From Natrarchaeobius chitinivorans (lineage in GTDB: Archaea > Halobacteriota > Halobacteria > Halobacteriales > Natrialbaceae): 64,000 bases of DNA. The stretch covers positions 62,001-126,000 of the forward strand of contig NZ_REGA01000006.1 of the NCBI RefSeq assembly GCF_003841505.1, given 5' to 3'. Every line of letters begins with the position of its first letter. The stretch's first letter is position 1. The notes under the pieces are model-generated. The model did no database searches. It was given only the letters and a program-made list of their open reading frames with translations, and was not told the origin of the DNA. Below are positions 8,513 through 17,781 of this stretch, one piece after another. The position numbers and the translations under genes are program-made.

Positions 8513-8787
8513 TCGCCGTAGAGAACGTCGTCGATGTCTTCTTCCTTCGTCTCGACTCCGGAATCAATGGTGCCCGAGAGCCACCGGTCGATTTCCTCCT
8601 CCGAGAGCGGCTCGAACTCGTCGCGAAACGAGTCGATCAACTCGTCTTTCGACTCGTAGCTGCTCGTGACGATCCGCTCGAGCAGTTCCTGTTGCGTTAC
8701 GTTTCGCCCCGTCTCGAGACGAATCTCCGCCTGGAGTTCCTCGAGGCGGGATTTCGTGGTGTCCGTTACTTTGACCGACGTGCTCAT
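8509..8787 (-). CDS. VapB-type antitoxin
   Basis: 92-residue acidic protein. The N-terminus, MSTSVKVTDTTKSRLEELQ, looks like a ribbon-helix-helix DNA-binding domain that would autoregulate the pair. The acidic C-terminus (EEDIDDVLYGE) would wrap the toxin. The ATG at 8787 is chosen because the open frame upstream has no coding character and this start gives the compact RHH N-terminus. It directly precedes and overlaps the PIN toxin gene, so a functional VapBC pair is likely. Confidence 0.8.
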   Translation of the reverse strand: MSTSVKVTDTTKSRLEELQAEIRLETGRNVTQQELLERIVTSSYESKDELIDSFRDEFEPLSEEEIDRWLSGTIDSGVETKEEDIDDVLYGE

Positions 8788-8950
8788 AACAGTAGTAGAG
8801 TTTTCTACTCGGAAAATAGTTCCGCCAGCGACGGTCAACTCGTGACCAACGGATCGTGAGGGGGCGGAAAATCCCGCTCGAGCGGTGGCTTCCACCATGC
8901 GCCACGCATCCACGATCGGCTCGCCCCGTCCTGTCGTAGTGGCCACAGCT

Positions 8951-9706
8951 TCACGTCCGTTCCCACTGCATCGGACACGGCTCGAAGTCGTACGCCCAGA
9001 TCAACGGCTCGATCGAAATTTCGTCGGCAGTGATTCCGACGGTGAGACCGTCGACTCCTTCGCTTTTCGGTGCAAAGAGTTCCCACGTATCCGTCTCCCG
9101 CCTGCCGTCCTCGAGTTCGATTTCGACGTCGTAGGTGCCAAAGCGGCTCGCGGCGTCGACCCGTTCGCGCTCGTCTCCCTCGACGGCGAACGTCGTGTCG
9201 ACGACGGCCTCGTCGTCTTCGTCGGTGATCGTCACCGTCGCAGTGACCGACTCGTCAGTATCGTTCCAGAGCTCGAGGGTTCGAGGCGAGGCGTACTCGG
9301 TTTGTGCCTCGAACGAGAGTCGCCGCGTTTCGCCGTCCGTTTCGACGCGGTGGTCGTACGGCCGATCCTTCCACAGGGGCGTTCCGTCACCGATCGCCTG
9401 CTCGTACAGCAACTCGCCATCGGTGACGTACTCGCCGTCGTCGAACGCGACGTCCACTTCGGCGGCGATTTCGTCGGGCAACTGATCGTGGGTGACGTAC
9501 GGAGCGTTACACTCGTCGTAGGTTCTCTCACCGGTTCGTGGATCGTCGTCGGATTCGGCGTCACCGTCCGTTTGCGATCCGTCGTCGGATCCGGACTCGT
9601 CGGTCGTCGAGTCGGACGATCGCGTCTCGCGCTCGCTGGTTCCCCCGTCCAGACAGCCCGAGAAGCCAGCGGTTCCGATCGCTCCGAGGAGGGCTCGGCG
9701 GCGCAT
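8951..9706 (-). CDS. haloarchaeal lipoprotein
   Basis: 251 residues. The signal peptide starts MRRRALLGAIGTAGFSGC: an arginine-rich Tat-like N-region, a short hydrophobic core and a lipobox ending at C18, so the mature protein is probably lipid-anchored on the outer face of the membrane. An acidic Ser/Thr/Asp linker (residues about 22-60) is followed by a beta-rich domain of about 170 residues with no recognised family. A TATA-like stretch lies upstream near 9738. Function unknown. Confidence 0.75.
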   Translation of the reverse strand: MRRRALLGAIGTAGFSGCLDGGTSERETRSSDSTTDESGSDDGSQTDGDAESDDDPRTGERTYDECNAPYVTHDQLPDEIAAEVDVAFDDGEYVTDGELLYEQAIGDGTPLWKDRPYDHRVETDGETRRLSFEAQTEYASPRTLELWNDTDESVTATVTITDEDDEAVVDTTFAVEGDERERVDAASRFGTYDVEIELEDGRRETDTWELFAPKSEGVDGLTVGITADEISIEPLIWAYDFEPCPMQWERT

Positions 9707-9971
9707 ACCTGTCGATTAACAGTCCCGGGTAAATACTTTGAGGCGACGACCGTCGTGGTTGCAGGTGACCGGTGAACGATACTCCGTCGCCGCCGACCAC
9801 GACTCCTCTCGTTGCCGTGTGGGCAACCCATCCCCATTCCCACCGGGACACCGTCACCGGCGACCGTTTCGAGCGGCCGTGTGACCTCCTCGGTGGCCTT
9901 TCGCACTCGAGTTCGACGCTCTGGTTGCGGACGACTCGAGGAAGACGGCTACGCCAGCCCGGTCAGTACGG

Positions 9972-11867
9972 TCATCGCGCGTTTTCGTCCGGAAGCGTGA
10001 ACGAAAACGTCGACCCCTCGCCGGGTTCCGAGTCGACCCAGATCTGGCCGCCGTGGCGTTCGACGATTCGCTGACACAGCGCGAGTCCGATGCCGGTTCC
10101 GCCGTGGCCCTGGTGAGCGCTCGAGCGCTGGAACACCCGGAAGATGCGCTCTTCGTCGTCTGGATCGATTCCGACGCCGGCGTCGGCGACGTCGATTCGC
10201 CACATTCGCCCCGTCCGTTCGGCAGCGATCTCGACGGTCGGCGGCTCGTCGCCGCTGTACCCGATTGCGTTGGAAAGCAGGTTCTGGAAGACCTGACGCA
10301 GTTGGCTCCGATCGCCAGCGACCCGGGGCAACTCGCCGACGTCGATCTCCGCGCCTGACTCCTCGATTTTCAGCTGGAGGTCCGCACGCACGTCCTCGAG
10401 GACGTCTTCGAGGGCGACCGACTCGAGCGGATCCCCGCGTGTATCGACTCGCGAGTACTCGAGGAGGCCGTCGATCATCCCGCGCATCCGCTCGGCGCCG
10501 TCGACGGCGAACTCGACGAACTCCTCGCCGTCGTCGCCGAGTTCGTCGCCGTACCGCTGGTCGACGAGCTGGAGGTAGCTCGTGACCATTCGAAGCGGCT
10601 CCTGGAGGTCGTGGGAGGCGGCGTAGGCGAACTGCTCTAAGCGTTCGTTCGACTCCTCGAGTTTGCGCCGCTGTTTCCTCTGCGTGGTGATGTCCCGTCC
10701 GATCCCCGTGAGAACTGGGTCCCCGTCGGGGTCTTCTAGCGCAGCTGCCACGAACTCGTAGGGGATTCGATCGCCGTCTTTCGTCAGGACCTCCGCTTCG
10801 ACGCGAACGTGTCCCGCATCGAACCCCTCTTCGATTGCGCCAGCGATCTGCTCGCGGTCGTCCGCTCCGAAGAACTCCAGTGCGTGCATCGACTCGATCT
10901 CTTCGTCCGTGTATCCGACGACCTGGCGGAGACGTCGATTCCACCGCTGGAGCGTCCCCTTCTGATCGACGACGTAGAAGACGTCGTCGATCGCGTTCAG
11001 GATGTCGTCGGTGTACTCTTTGTACTGATCGAGCTGTCGTTCGCGCTCGCGCAGGGCCTGTTCGACCTCTTTCCGGGGCGAGATGTCCCGAAAGAGACCG
11101 ACGAAGTACCGGTCGCCGTCGAAGAAGAAGTCGTTGAGCGAGATCCCGAGTGGCACCTCGTGGCCATCTTCGTGCTGACCCGGAAGCTCGACGTACTCCC
11201 AGTCGATGTTTCGCTCTCCCGTCTCGAGGTAGCGATTCAGCGCGTTCAGGTGGGTTTCCCGGAGGCGTTCCGGGATGACGTCGAGTTTGCTTCCGCCGAC
11301 GAGTTCCCGAGGGGGATACCCGAGAATACGCTCGACTGCGGGATTCGCGTACTGGATCTCGCTTGCCGTATCGAGGACGATGATCCCGTCGGACAGGGCG
11401 TCGGCGAGGGCGACGAACGCTCTCGCGGGTGCCGTTCCTCCGTTCCGATTCGGTTCCCGTTCGGACGAGCCGCCAGCGGACGACGGCTGTGATCTGTGAT
11501 GCAGCGTTCCGACGATCACGTCTTCGGTCTCAGTACGCTGGTTACGCTCGAACTGGGCGTCGAACGCGACCGAATCGCCAGTTGCGGTTTCCACCGTGAG
11601 CGTAACGGGGCCCGTACTCGAGACGTCGTCCGCCAGAATGTCGTCGACCGGTTCGGGGACGCTCTCCAGCACCGATTCGAAACTCCGTCCCTGAAGGTCG
11701 GCGAGAGGGTGGCCCGTCCGCTCGGCGAGTGCCTGCGTCGTCGCGACGATTTCGCCGCCCGGGGAGAGTTCGACGATCGCGACGTCGGCTCCCGTTAGCA
11801 TCGATATCGTGTCCTGAGGGCCCACCGATCCCCCGTCGGCGGACTGTCGATCGCCGAAATGAGTCAC
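9972..11867 (-). CDS. multi-PAS sensor histidine kinase
   Basis: Soluble kinase of about 631 residues. In order: a weak PAS domain (ADVAIVELSPGGEIVATT), a PAS domain with PAC (DALSDGIIVLDTASEIQYAN), a third PAS (AIDDVFYVVDQKGTLQRWN), a HisKA dimerisation helix with phospho-acceptor His in AYAASHDLQEPLR, and a HATPase with NLLSNAIGYSG (N box), DAGVGIDPDD (G1) and GGTGIGLAL (G2). There is no membrane helix, so it senses an internal signal. The GTG at 11867 is chosen because a TATA-like box lies 24-28 bases upstream; the longer open frame to 11987 runs through a palindromic repeat. The partner regulator is unknown. Confidence 0.88.
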   Translation of the reverse strand: MTHFGDRQSADGGSVGPQDTISMLTGADVAIVELSPGGEIVATTQALAERTGHPLADLQGRSFESVLESVPEPVDDILADDVSSTGPVTLTVETATGDSVAFDAQFERNQRTETEDVIVGTLHHRSQPSSAGGSSEREPNRNGGTAPARAFVALADALSDGIIVLDTASEIQYANPAVERILGYPPRELVGGSKLDVIPERLRETHLNALNRYLETGERNIDWEYVELPGQHEDGHEVPLGISLNDFFFDGDRYFVGLFRDISPRKEVEQALRERERQLDQYKEYTDDILNAIDDVFYVVDQKGTLQRWNRRLRQVVGYTDEEIESMHALEFFGADDREQIAGAIEEGFDAGHVRVEAEVLTKDGDRIPYEFVAAALEDPDGDPVLTGIGRDITTQRKQRRKLEESNERLEQFAYAASHDLQEPLRMVTSYLQLVDQRYGDELGDDGEEFVEFAVDGAERMRGMIDGLLEYSRVDTRGDPLESVALEDVLEDVRADLQLKIEESGAEIDVGELPRVAGDRSQLRQVFQNLLSNAIGYSGDEPPTVEIAAERTGRMWRIDVADAGVGIDPDDEERIFRVFQRSSAHQGHGGTGIGLALCQRIVERHGGQIWVDSEPGEGSTFSFTLPDENAR

Positions 11868-11890
11868 GACCGTAGTAATAGACAGACCGG

Positions 11891-11895
11891 TATAA
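11891..11895 (-). promoter_or_regulatory. TATA-like box of the PAS kinase gene
   Basis: On the minus strand TTATA centred about 26 bases before the GTG at 11867, as for a leaderless transcript. Confidence 0.45.
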
Positions 11896-11956
11896 GTTCC
11901 GGCGTAGCACCCGCGTGTTTCCACGCCGGTCCAGGCCGCCGGGCCGATTCCGTTCG

Positions 11957-12035
11957 TACGGATTCCTGTACCGATGTACCGCCGCACCCACCGCCGGGTC
12001 GTGGGTGCGCCGAAGATGACGTACAGCAGTCCGTA
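11957..12035. repeat. TACGG...CCGTA palindromic element, copy 1 (at leuS stop)
   Basis: 79 bp, starts TACGGATTCCTGTA and ends GTACAGCAGTCCGTA. The inner stem is CGCACCCAC / GTGGGTGCG. The right flank TCA (12036-12038) is the complement of the leuS stop codon TGA; the left flank is TCG, one mismatch from a TCA direct repeat. Confidence 0.85.
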
Positions 12036-14696
12036 TCAGTCTTCGATTTCGATCGCCGGCCGTCCCGGTTCGGCGTTTTTCAACACGCTCTCGTCGACCG
12101 CTTCGGCGCGGACGACCGACACCGGCGCGTCGAACTCGCGCTCGATCAGCCACGCGGCGGACTCGAGTGCCGCGAACTCCTCGTCGGGTCCCAGCGTCAT
12201 CGAGAGCGCTTCGCGTTCGGCCTGCAGGTCCTGTCCATAGCTGGCGGCGGCGTCGCCCTGCTCGCGAATGTGGGAGTTTTGCATCAGTTCGCCGATCAGG
12301 TTGTCGGCGTCGCTCTCGATCGCGAGCTCGAGGGCGTCGTACTTCCACTCGGGGGCGACGACGACGTCGATCGCTTTCGGATCTTCGATGCCCGCGACCT
12401 CGACGATGTCGCGGACGTCTTCTCGAGTGTTCTCGACGAGTCGGCGGCGTTTGGTGACGTAATCGCGGTCGACCTCCGCAGTGGGCCACGGCGCGTCGAC
12501 GACGAAACCGTCGTTGCCCAGCGCCTCGTACAGCTCTTCTGCGAGGTGCGGCGCGACCGGGGCGAGCAGGCGAACGACGGCCGAGAGGCCGCGCTCGTAG
12601 GTCTCGGCGTGGGGTTCGGTATAGTCGGCGTAGCTCCGCAACGTTCCCACCAGATCCTGCGTCTCGCGGAGCGCGCGGTTGAACGTCAGGTCGTCGTACT
12701 CGCTGCCGGCGATGGCGATCGTCGCGTCGATCTCGCTTTCGACGTAGCTCGCGACGGCGTCGTCCGCGCCGTCGGGTTCGTTCGCGGTGTAGGATTCGAC
12801 CATCTCCTTGAGCCGCGAGAGGAAGGCGTTCGTCGATCGGACTCCTTCCTCGCTCCAGTCGAAATCACGCTCGGGCTGGGCGGCCTGCATCATGAACAGC
12901 CGCGCGGTGTCCGCGCCGTACTCCTCGACGATCCGCTGGGGGGAGACGACGTTGCCCTTCGACTTCGACATCTTCTCGCCCTCGAGTTGAACCATGCCCT
13001 GGGCGAGCAGGTTCGTAAACGGCTCGCGGTGTTCGAGCCCCTCGTTGTCGGCGAGCACCTTCGTGAAAAAGCGCGAATAGAGCAGGTGCATCACGGCGTG
13101 TTCGATGCCGCCGACGTACTGGTCGACGGGCATCCAGTCGTTCGCCCGTTCTGCGTCGAAGGGGGCGTCCTCGAGGTCGGGCGAGACGTACCGCAGGAAG
13201 TACCACGAAGAGTCGACGAACGTATCCATCGTGTCGGTCTCGCGGGTGGCCGTCCCGCCACACTCCGGACACCTGGTCTCTTTCCACTCTTCGGCGGCAT
13301 CCAGCGGATTGCCGGTGGTGTTGATGAACTCCGGCAGTTCGACCGGCAACTCCTCGTCGGGGACCACGACCGAACCACAGTCGTCGTGACAGTGGACGAC
13401 GGGGATCGGCGTCCCCCAGTAGCGCTGGCGGGAGATTCCCCAGTCACGAAGCTGATACTGTGCCGCATGGGCGGCGCTCTCGACGTCCTCTGTCAGTCGT
13501 TCGCGGGCGCTCTCGCTCTCGAGGCCGGAGTACTCATCGGAGTTTACCAGCACGCCGTCGTCGGTGAACGCTTGCTCGCTGACGTCCGGCGCGTCGGGGA
13601 CCGTCTCGCCGTCCCAGTCGTCGGGTTCGGGTGCGATCACGGGGACGATATCCTCGTCCATCTTCGTCGCGAACGCGTGGTCGCGCTCGTCGTGGCCGGG
13701 GACGGCCATCAGCGCGCCCGTTCCGACGTCCGAGAGGACGAAGTCGGCGACGTACACCGGAATCTCCTCGCCCGTTACGGGGTTCGTGGCGGTCAGATCC
13801 GTCTCGACACCGTTTGGCTCGTCGCCGTCGGGATCGGCTTCGTGCTCGATGAAGTGACGAACGTCGTCGTCGGCGGCGGCGAGTTCCTCGCTGATCGGGT
13901 GGTCCGGCGCGAGCGCGAAGAACGTCGCGCCGAAGATGGTGTCGACGCGAGTGGTAAACGCCGTGACGGCCCCGTGACCGTCGATCTCGAAGTCGAGTTC
14001 GGTGCCGTACTGGCGGCCGATCCAGTTGCGCTGCATCTGGCGCACCGAGTTCGGCCACCCCTCGAGGTCGTCGATCGCCTCCAGCAACTCGTCTGCGTAC
14101 TCGGTGATCTTCAGGAACCACTGCTCGAGTTCGCGCTGTTCGACCGGCGTCTCACAGCGCCAGCAGAGTTCGGCCTCTCCCTCGACTTGTTCGTCCGCGA
14201 GGACGGTCTCACACTCGGGACACCAGTTGACGTCGGCGTCTCGGCGTTCGACGAGCCCCTCGTCGTGAAATCGGGAGAAGAGCCACTGGTTCCACTGGTA
14301 GTACTCCGGCGTACAGGTCGCGATTTCGCGATCCCAGTCGTAGCCAAAGCCCATCGCGTGCATCTGCTCGCGCATCGTCTCGATGCAGTCGAACGTCCAG
14401 TCTCGCGGGTTCGTATCCCGATCTTTGGCCGCGTTTTCGGCGGGCAGGCCGAACGCGTCCCACCCCATCGGATGGAGGACCTCGTCGCCGCACATCCGCC
14501 GGTACCGGGCGTACGCGTCCGTTATCGTGTAGTTTCGGACGTGGCCCATGTGGAGTTTCCCCGACGGATACGGGTACATTCCCAGCACGTACGTCGGCTC
14601 GTCGACGTCGTCGGACGTCCGGTAGGCGTCCGCATCGTCCCACGCCTCTTGCCAGCGCCGTTCGACCGGCTCGTGGTCGTATCCCGCGTCGCTCAT
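12036..14696 (-). CDS. leuS: leucyl-tRNA synthetase (bacterial type)
   Basis: 886-residue class I synthetase that charges tRNA-Leu. The HIGH-type motif is HMGH at residues 49-52; KMSKS lies near residue 575 in GEKMSKSKGN. Between them are two zinc-ribbon-like CxxC pairs (CPECE and CWRCE) and the CP1 editing domain with TTRVDTIFGATF and VPGHDERD. The editing-domain position and the length match the bacterial-type LeuRS that haloarchaea are known to use instead of the longer archaeal form. The stop codon is the flanking triplet of a palindromic element. Monocistronic. Confidence 0.96.
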   Translation of the reverse strand: MSDAGYDHEPVERRWQEAWDDADAYRTSDDVDEPTYVLGMYPYPSGKLHMGHVRNYTITDAYARYRRMCGDEVLHPMGWDAFGLPAENAAKDRDTNPRDWTFDCIETMREQMHAMGFGYDWDREIATCTPEYYQWNQWLFSRFHDEGLVERRDADVNWCPECETVLADEQVEGEAELCWRCETPVEQRELEQWFLKITEYADELLEAIDDLEGWPNSVRQMQRNWIGRQYGTELDFEIDGHGAVTAFTTRVDTIFGATFFALAPDHPISEELAAADDDVRHFIEHEADPDGDEPNGVETDLTATNPVTGEEIPVYVADFVLSDVGTGALMAVPGHDERDHAFATKMDEDIVPVIAPEPDDWDGETVPDAPDVSEQAFTDDGVLVNSDEYSGLESESARERLTEDVESAAHAAQYQLRDWGISRQRYWGTPIPVVHCHDDCGSVVVPDEELPVELPEFINTTGNPLDAAEEWKETRCPECGGTATRETDTMDTFVDSSWYFLRYVSPDLEDAPFDAERANDWMPVDQYVGGIEHAVMHLLYSRFFTKVLADNEGLEHREPFTNLLAQGMVQLEGEKMSKSKGNVVSPQRIVEEYGADTARLFMMQAAQPERDFDWSEEGVRSTNAFLSRLKEMVESYTANEPDGADDAVASYVESEIDATIAIAGSEYDDLTFNRALRETQDLVGTLRSYADYTEPHAETYERGLSAVVRLLAPVAPHLAEELYEALGNDGFVVDAPWPTAEVDRDYVTKRRRLVENTREDVRDIVEVAGIEDPKAIDVVVAPEWKYDALELAIESDADNLIGELMQNSHIREQGDAAASYGQDLQAEREALSMTLGPDEEFAALESAAWLIEREFDAPVSVVRAEAVDESVLKNAEPGRPAIEIED

Positions 14697-14837
14697 TTGT
14701 GTAGACGTGGACGCGACGCCGCCCTATAGCTTTCCATCCACCCGCCGACCCGTTCCAACTGCTCGAGAACCGTCATCCGCTCGCGGTGATCGCACTCGTC
14801 GCGCGTCCTATCGTGCGAACTGTTACTGCCAATCTGA

Positions 14838-14914
14838 TACAGTCGAAATGTGTCCGTACCGGCCGATCGCACGAGGGTGGGCGATCGGCCGATAATCAGT
14901 CGTCCCAAACCGTA
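14838..14914. repeat. TACGG...CCGTA palindromic element, diverged copy 2 (at hsp20 stop)
   Basis: 77 bp; left end TACAG, right end CCGTA. Inner stem CGGCCGATCGC / GCGATCGGCCG. The right flank TTA (14915-14917) is the complement of the hsp20 stop TAA; the left flank is TGA, so the direct repeat is not exact in this copy. Confidence 0.7.
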
Positions 14915-15334
14915 TTACTCGATGTCGATCTCTCGAGACTCCTCGCCGCCGCCGACTTTCGGCAGTCGAACCGTCAACACGCCGTTTTCGTACCCCGCAG
15001 AGACCGAGTTCTCTTCGACCGGGTCTGGCAGTCGGATTCGTCGACTCGCCGTCTTTCGCGTCCGTTCGCGCCGGATGTACTGCCCTTCGGTGTACTCCAT
15101 CTCGTGTTCGCGATTCGCCTCGAGACGAAGCGTTCCCTCCGAGAGGGTCAGCGAAATGTCGTCGGTCTCGTAGCCCGGGAGATCCGCGGTGACGACGTAC
15201 TCCTCGCCGGTGTCGGCGACGTCGACCGGAACCGAGCCCGGTACCTGGAGACCGCCGCTGGTCATTCCGCCTTCGACCTGCCGGCTGATGCGGTCGAGCA
15301 TCTCCTCGATATCGTTGAACGGGTTTCCTCGCAT
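14915..15334 (-). CDS. Hsp20/alpha-crystallin small heat-shock protein
   Basis: 139-residue ATP-independent holdase chaperone. After an N-terminal helix (NPFNDIEEMLDRISRQ) and a Gly/Met linker, the alpha-crystallin beta-sandwich spans about residues 45-135, with YVVTADLPGYETDDISL and the conserved NGVLTVRLPK. The ATG at 15334 gives the normal Hsp20 start; an in-frame ATG at 15376 would add a segment without similarity. Its stop codon abuts a palindromic element. Probably soluble and stress-induced by family knowledge; no heat-shock operator was identified. Confidence 0.92.
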   Translation of the reverse strand: MRGNPFNDIEEMLDRISRQVEGGMTSGGLQVPGSVPVDVADTGEEYVVTADLPGYETDDISLTLSEGTLRLEANREHEMEYTEGQYIRRERTRKTASRRIRLPDPVEENSVSAGYENGVLTVRLPKVGGGEESREIDIE

Positions 15335-15448
15335 GGACGGAGCTACGACCTCGAGTGGGATAAATTCTGCCCGCACTCGAACGACAGAACGGACTGTCCC
15401 GTTCGTGGACGGGTTCGATCGATCGGGTGCGGGACGGATCCGCCGGAT

Positions 15449-15907
15449 CTACCGTTCAGGTAACGTAGCGAGTCCGTCCTCGAGCGCGTCGCGCAGGACC
15501 TCGCGGGCGTGTCCGTCCGGATCGACGCTCTCGTAGACCGACTGCACGTTGCCGTCGGTGAGGACGAACGTCGTCCGTTCGGCCGCACCGGAGCTGGCGT
15601 CGACGTCGAACGCCTCGGCGACCTCCCCGTCCGGATCGGCGAGCAGGTCGAACGCGAGGCCCTCGGCGTCACAGAACGCTCGATGGGAGTCGACGTCGTC
15701 GGTCGAGACGCCGTAGACCGACACCCCCGCTTCGCGGTAGGTTTCGAGTTCGCGATCGAACTGGCGCGCTTCGATCGTACAGCCGGGCGTCTCGTCTCTC
15801 GGGTAAAAGTACAGCACTGTTGGCTCCTCGAACTCGAGGGTCACGTCCTCGCCGTTCTGGTTCGGCGCAGTCACGGTCGGCGCGTCGCTGCCTTCGTCGA
15901 GTGTCAT
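15449..15907 (-). CDS. bcp: peroxiredoxin, BCP/PrxQ type
   Basis: 152-residue thiol peroxidase reducing hydrogen peroxide and organic hydroperoxides. The active-site segment FYPRDETPGCTIEARQF carries peroxidatic C43. The second cysteine five residues later found in many PrxQ proteins is absent (an arginine-region residue instead); another Cys sits near residue 79 (FCDAEG), so the resolving partner is uncertain. The ATG at 15907 starts the thioredoxin-like fold at the usual place. Adjacent to hsp20 on the same strand, both plausibly stress genes. Confidence 0.9.
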   Translation of the reverse strand: MTLDEGSDAPTVTAPNQNGEDVTLEFEEPTVLYFYPRDETPGCTIEARQFDRELETYREAGVSVYGVSTDDVDSHRAFCDAEGLAFDLLADPDGEVAEAFDVDASSGAAERTTFVLTDGNVQSVYESVDPDGHAREVLRDALEDGLATLPER

Positions 15908-16008
15908 ATCCCACCCTCGGCGGGACGCGAAAAACCGTTTGGGGTGGGCGGTGTGGGCCGGCCGATCGGTCACCGGGACGGTACTCGGTCGTCCGGATAC
16001 GATGTCGG

Positions 16009-16821
16009 CTACTCGACGACGTGTTCGGTATCGTAGGAACCGAGCCGGCGCACCCAGCCGTTTTCCGCGAGAGCTTCGATCTCTTCGAGCGCCTCCTTCG
16101 TGCGAGCCTCGTACAGCCCCGCCTCGATGTCGATGTGGAAGACGTAATCGCCCAGTCGCTGACCGCTCGGGCGTGATTCGAGGCGAACCAGATTGATGTC
16201 TCGATTCGCGAACGGCTCGAGCAGTTCCAACAGGAGACCGGGGTAGTCCGCGTCCGGGTAGACGACGAGCGAGGTCTTGCCGCCGCCTTTCGTCCGCTCC
16301 TCGGCGGGTGCAAGCGCCAGAAAACGCGTCGCGTTCGAATCCCGATCCTGAATATCCTCGCCGAGCACCTCGAGGCTGGTGCCGTTTTCGGCGTTTGCGG
16401 GGTGGCCGATGCCCGCGACGGAGGGGTCGTTGCGGGCGAACTCGACGCCCTGTGCGGTGCTGGCGACCGCCTCGAGGGTAGCGTCGGGGTACTCACGCTC
16501 GAGGAAGGAGCGACACTGTGCGATCGCCTGGGAGTGACTGGCGATCGTGTCGAACTCCTCGCCCTGTGCGAGCAGCGCGTGTCGGATGGGAGTGACGATC
16601 TCGCGAACGACGGCGACGTCGTACTCCGCGAGCGCGTCGAGACTCTCGGTAACGCTGCCTTCGATGCTGTTCTCGATCGGAACGACGCCGCGGTCGTACT
16701 CGCCGGCCGCGACGGCGTCGACGATGGCCGTCACCGACTGGCGAAAGTCGATCTCGTCGTCGATCGCACGGGTAGCTCGGTGCGAATACGTCCCTTCGGG
16801 GCCCAGCGTAACTGCAGCCAT
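16009..16821 (-). CDS. pheA: prephenate dehydratase
   Basis: 270-residue enzyme converting prephenate to phenylpyruvate in phenylalanine biosynthesis. It starts with the typical LGPEGTYSHRA and has IENSIEGSV, SHSQAIAQC and the catalytic NATRF motif (SNATRFLALA). The C-terminal ACT domain (about residues 185-265) has ESRPSGQRLGDYVFHID, the region that binds Phe for feedback inhibition. No chorismate mutase domain is fused, as usual in archaea. Pathway partners are not adjacent. Confidence 0.95.
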   Translation of the reverse strand: MAAVTLGPEGTYSHRATRAIDDEIDFRQSVTAIVDAVAAGEYDRGVVPIENSIEGSVTESLDALAEYDVAVVREIVTPIRHALLAQGEEFDTIASHSQAIAQCRSFLEREYPDATLEAVASTAQGVEFARNDPSVAGIGHPANAENGTSLEVLGEDIQDRDSNATRFLALAPAEERTKGGGKTSLVVYPDADYPGLLLELLEPFANRDINLVRLESRPSGQRLGDYVFHIDIEAGLYEARTKEALEEIEALAENGWVRRLGSYDTEHVVE

Positions 16822-17036
16822 CGCTCGTCAGTTACGCGGAGAGCATCAAAAGACCGTCGCCTCTGTGGCGAGCGCCGGCGGTCAGGGTCGTCGTCGGATC
16901 GATAGCAAACTTTCTCGAGGATGAACAGATCGGTCTCTCTCGAGGGTGCACAGATCGGTAGGACGTTCGACGCGGTAGAACAACGTGGGATTCGGACCGT
17001 CAGTTACGACTCACTGTGTGGAAACCACTGGATCAC

Positions 17037-17345
17037 TCACTCGTCCAGGTGTTCGATCCCCTTTTTCGACACGTTCGCCTCGGTGATTTCGCCCGGCATC
17101 CAGTCCGGCTTGTCGTCTGGTGCGGTCTCTTCCCACGCCCAGCCGTCGTAGATGTGGACTTTGTCCGTCCCCTTCTCGCGAAGCCGAAGTTCGACGCGTT
17201 CGGCCGCGTCCTCACTCGATCCCGGCTCGAGTCGCCGGGCGGCTTTGAGCGCAGCCTGTCGCGGGGTGTTCCCCGAGAAGACGCTCGACTCGTCGCCGCT
17301 CGATTCTCGCAGTGCGAAGTTCCGCTTACCGTCTTCACGTACCAT
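17037..17345 (-). CDS. MC1 family chromosomal protein
   Basis: 102-residue small DNA-bending protein of the archaeal MC1 family. Diagnostic parts are NFALRESSGDESSVFSGNTP, RQAALKAARRL, LRLREKGTDKVHIYDGW and PDWMPGEITEANVSKKGIE. MC1 proteins bind double-stranded DNA non-specifically and bend it strongly. This copy is acidic overall, as in halophiles. The start at 17345 is supported by a strong Shine-Dalgarno sequence GGAGG seven bases upstream. Confidence 0.92.
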   Translation of the reverse strand: MVREDGKRNFALRESSGDESSVFSGNTPRQAALKAARRLEPGSSEDAAERVELRLREKGTDKVHIYDGWAWEETAPDDKPDWMPGEITEANVSKKGIEHLDE

Positions 17346-17352
17346 GGTTTTA

Positions 17353-17357
17353 CCTCC
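17353..17357 (-). promoter_or_regulatory. Shine-Dalgarno of the MC1 gene
   Basis: GGAGG followed by TAAAACC and the ATG at 17345. One of few clear ribosome binding sites in a window where many genes look leaderless. It implies a transcript with a 5' leader, matching the TATA-like stretches farther upstream (about 17380-17425). Confidence 0.6.
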
Positions 17358-17541
17358 GTGTCAATTCAGCGCACGGTCTGACATAAAGATATCCCCGAAA
17401 ACCGACCGACAGCGTCGGTATCTTTAAGTAAGTCGGGTTCGCTACTTTTCCGCACCAACCCTCGTTCGTGTTTCTTCGTCGGTCTCTGTTCGTTTACGTA
17501 CTGTTCATCTGGTACGGTCGTCGGTCCTGTCGTAGAAAACA

Positions 17542-17552
17542 CTTAAGTATAT
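17542..17552 (+). promoter_or_regulatory. TATA-like box upstream of the AbrB-like gene
   Basis: CTTAAGTATAT lies 32-42 bases before the ATG at 17584, placing the transcription start about ten bases before the gene. Confidence 0.45.
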
Positions 17553-17583
17553 CCTACGGCGAAGTTCGTCATAGAATCCCGCG

Positions 17584-17781
17584 ATGGTACGGAAAAAGAA
17601 GCTGAGTCCAAGCGGTGCGAAAGACGAAGATGGAAACTACCACAACGTCCACCTCAACCTCCACGAGGACGAACTCGCAGTCGCGGGGATGGATATCGGT
17701 GACGAAGTCTTCGTCCGGGTTCGAGACGGCAAGATCATCATCCAGAAAGCCGACGAGGAAGACGTCGAACACGAATTCTAG
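17584..17781 (+). CDS. small AbrB-like (swapped-hairpin) protein
   Basis: 65-residue protein with a basic start (MVRKKKLSPSGAKDEDG) and a beta-rich C-terminal half. The pattern DELAVAGMDIGDEVFVRVRDGKI resembles the swapped-hairpin AbrB/SpoVT fold (loop GMDIGDEV, strands around VFVRV and KIIIQKA). Such proteins bind DNA as dimers or act as antitoxins; no toxin gene is adjacent, so a small regulator is more likely. It appears to be conserved among haloarchaea (from memory), function not established. Confidence 0.7.
   Translation: MVRKKKLSPSGAKDEDGNYHNVHLNLHEDELAVAGMDIGDEVFVRVRDGKIIIQKADEEDVEHEF

Noticed and set aside
11957-12035. The palindromes as plain intrinsic terminators
   Set aside because: Many sit directly after stop codons, but no T-run follows the hairpin on the transcribed strand. 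Several copies (17916, 24847, 35027, 61589) are not at gene ends and have exact direct repeats, which terminators would not.
11859-14729. A 956-codon open frame on the plus strand opposite leuS
   Set aside because: leuS on the other strand has every synthetase motif. Long antisense frames are expected in GC-rich haloarchaeal genes because stop codons are rare in the mirrored frame; the same holds for the long frames opposite sufS, pheS, trpS, uvrC and ligA.
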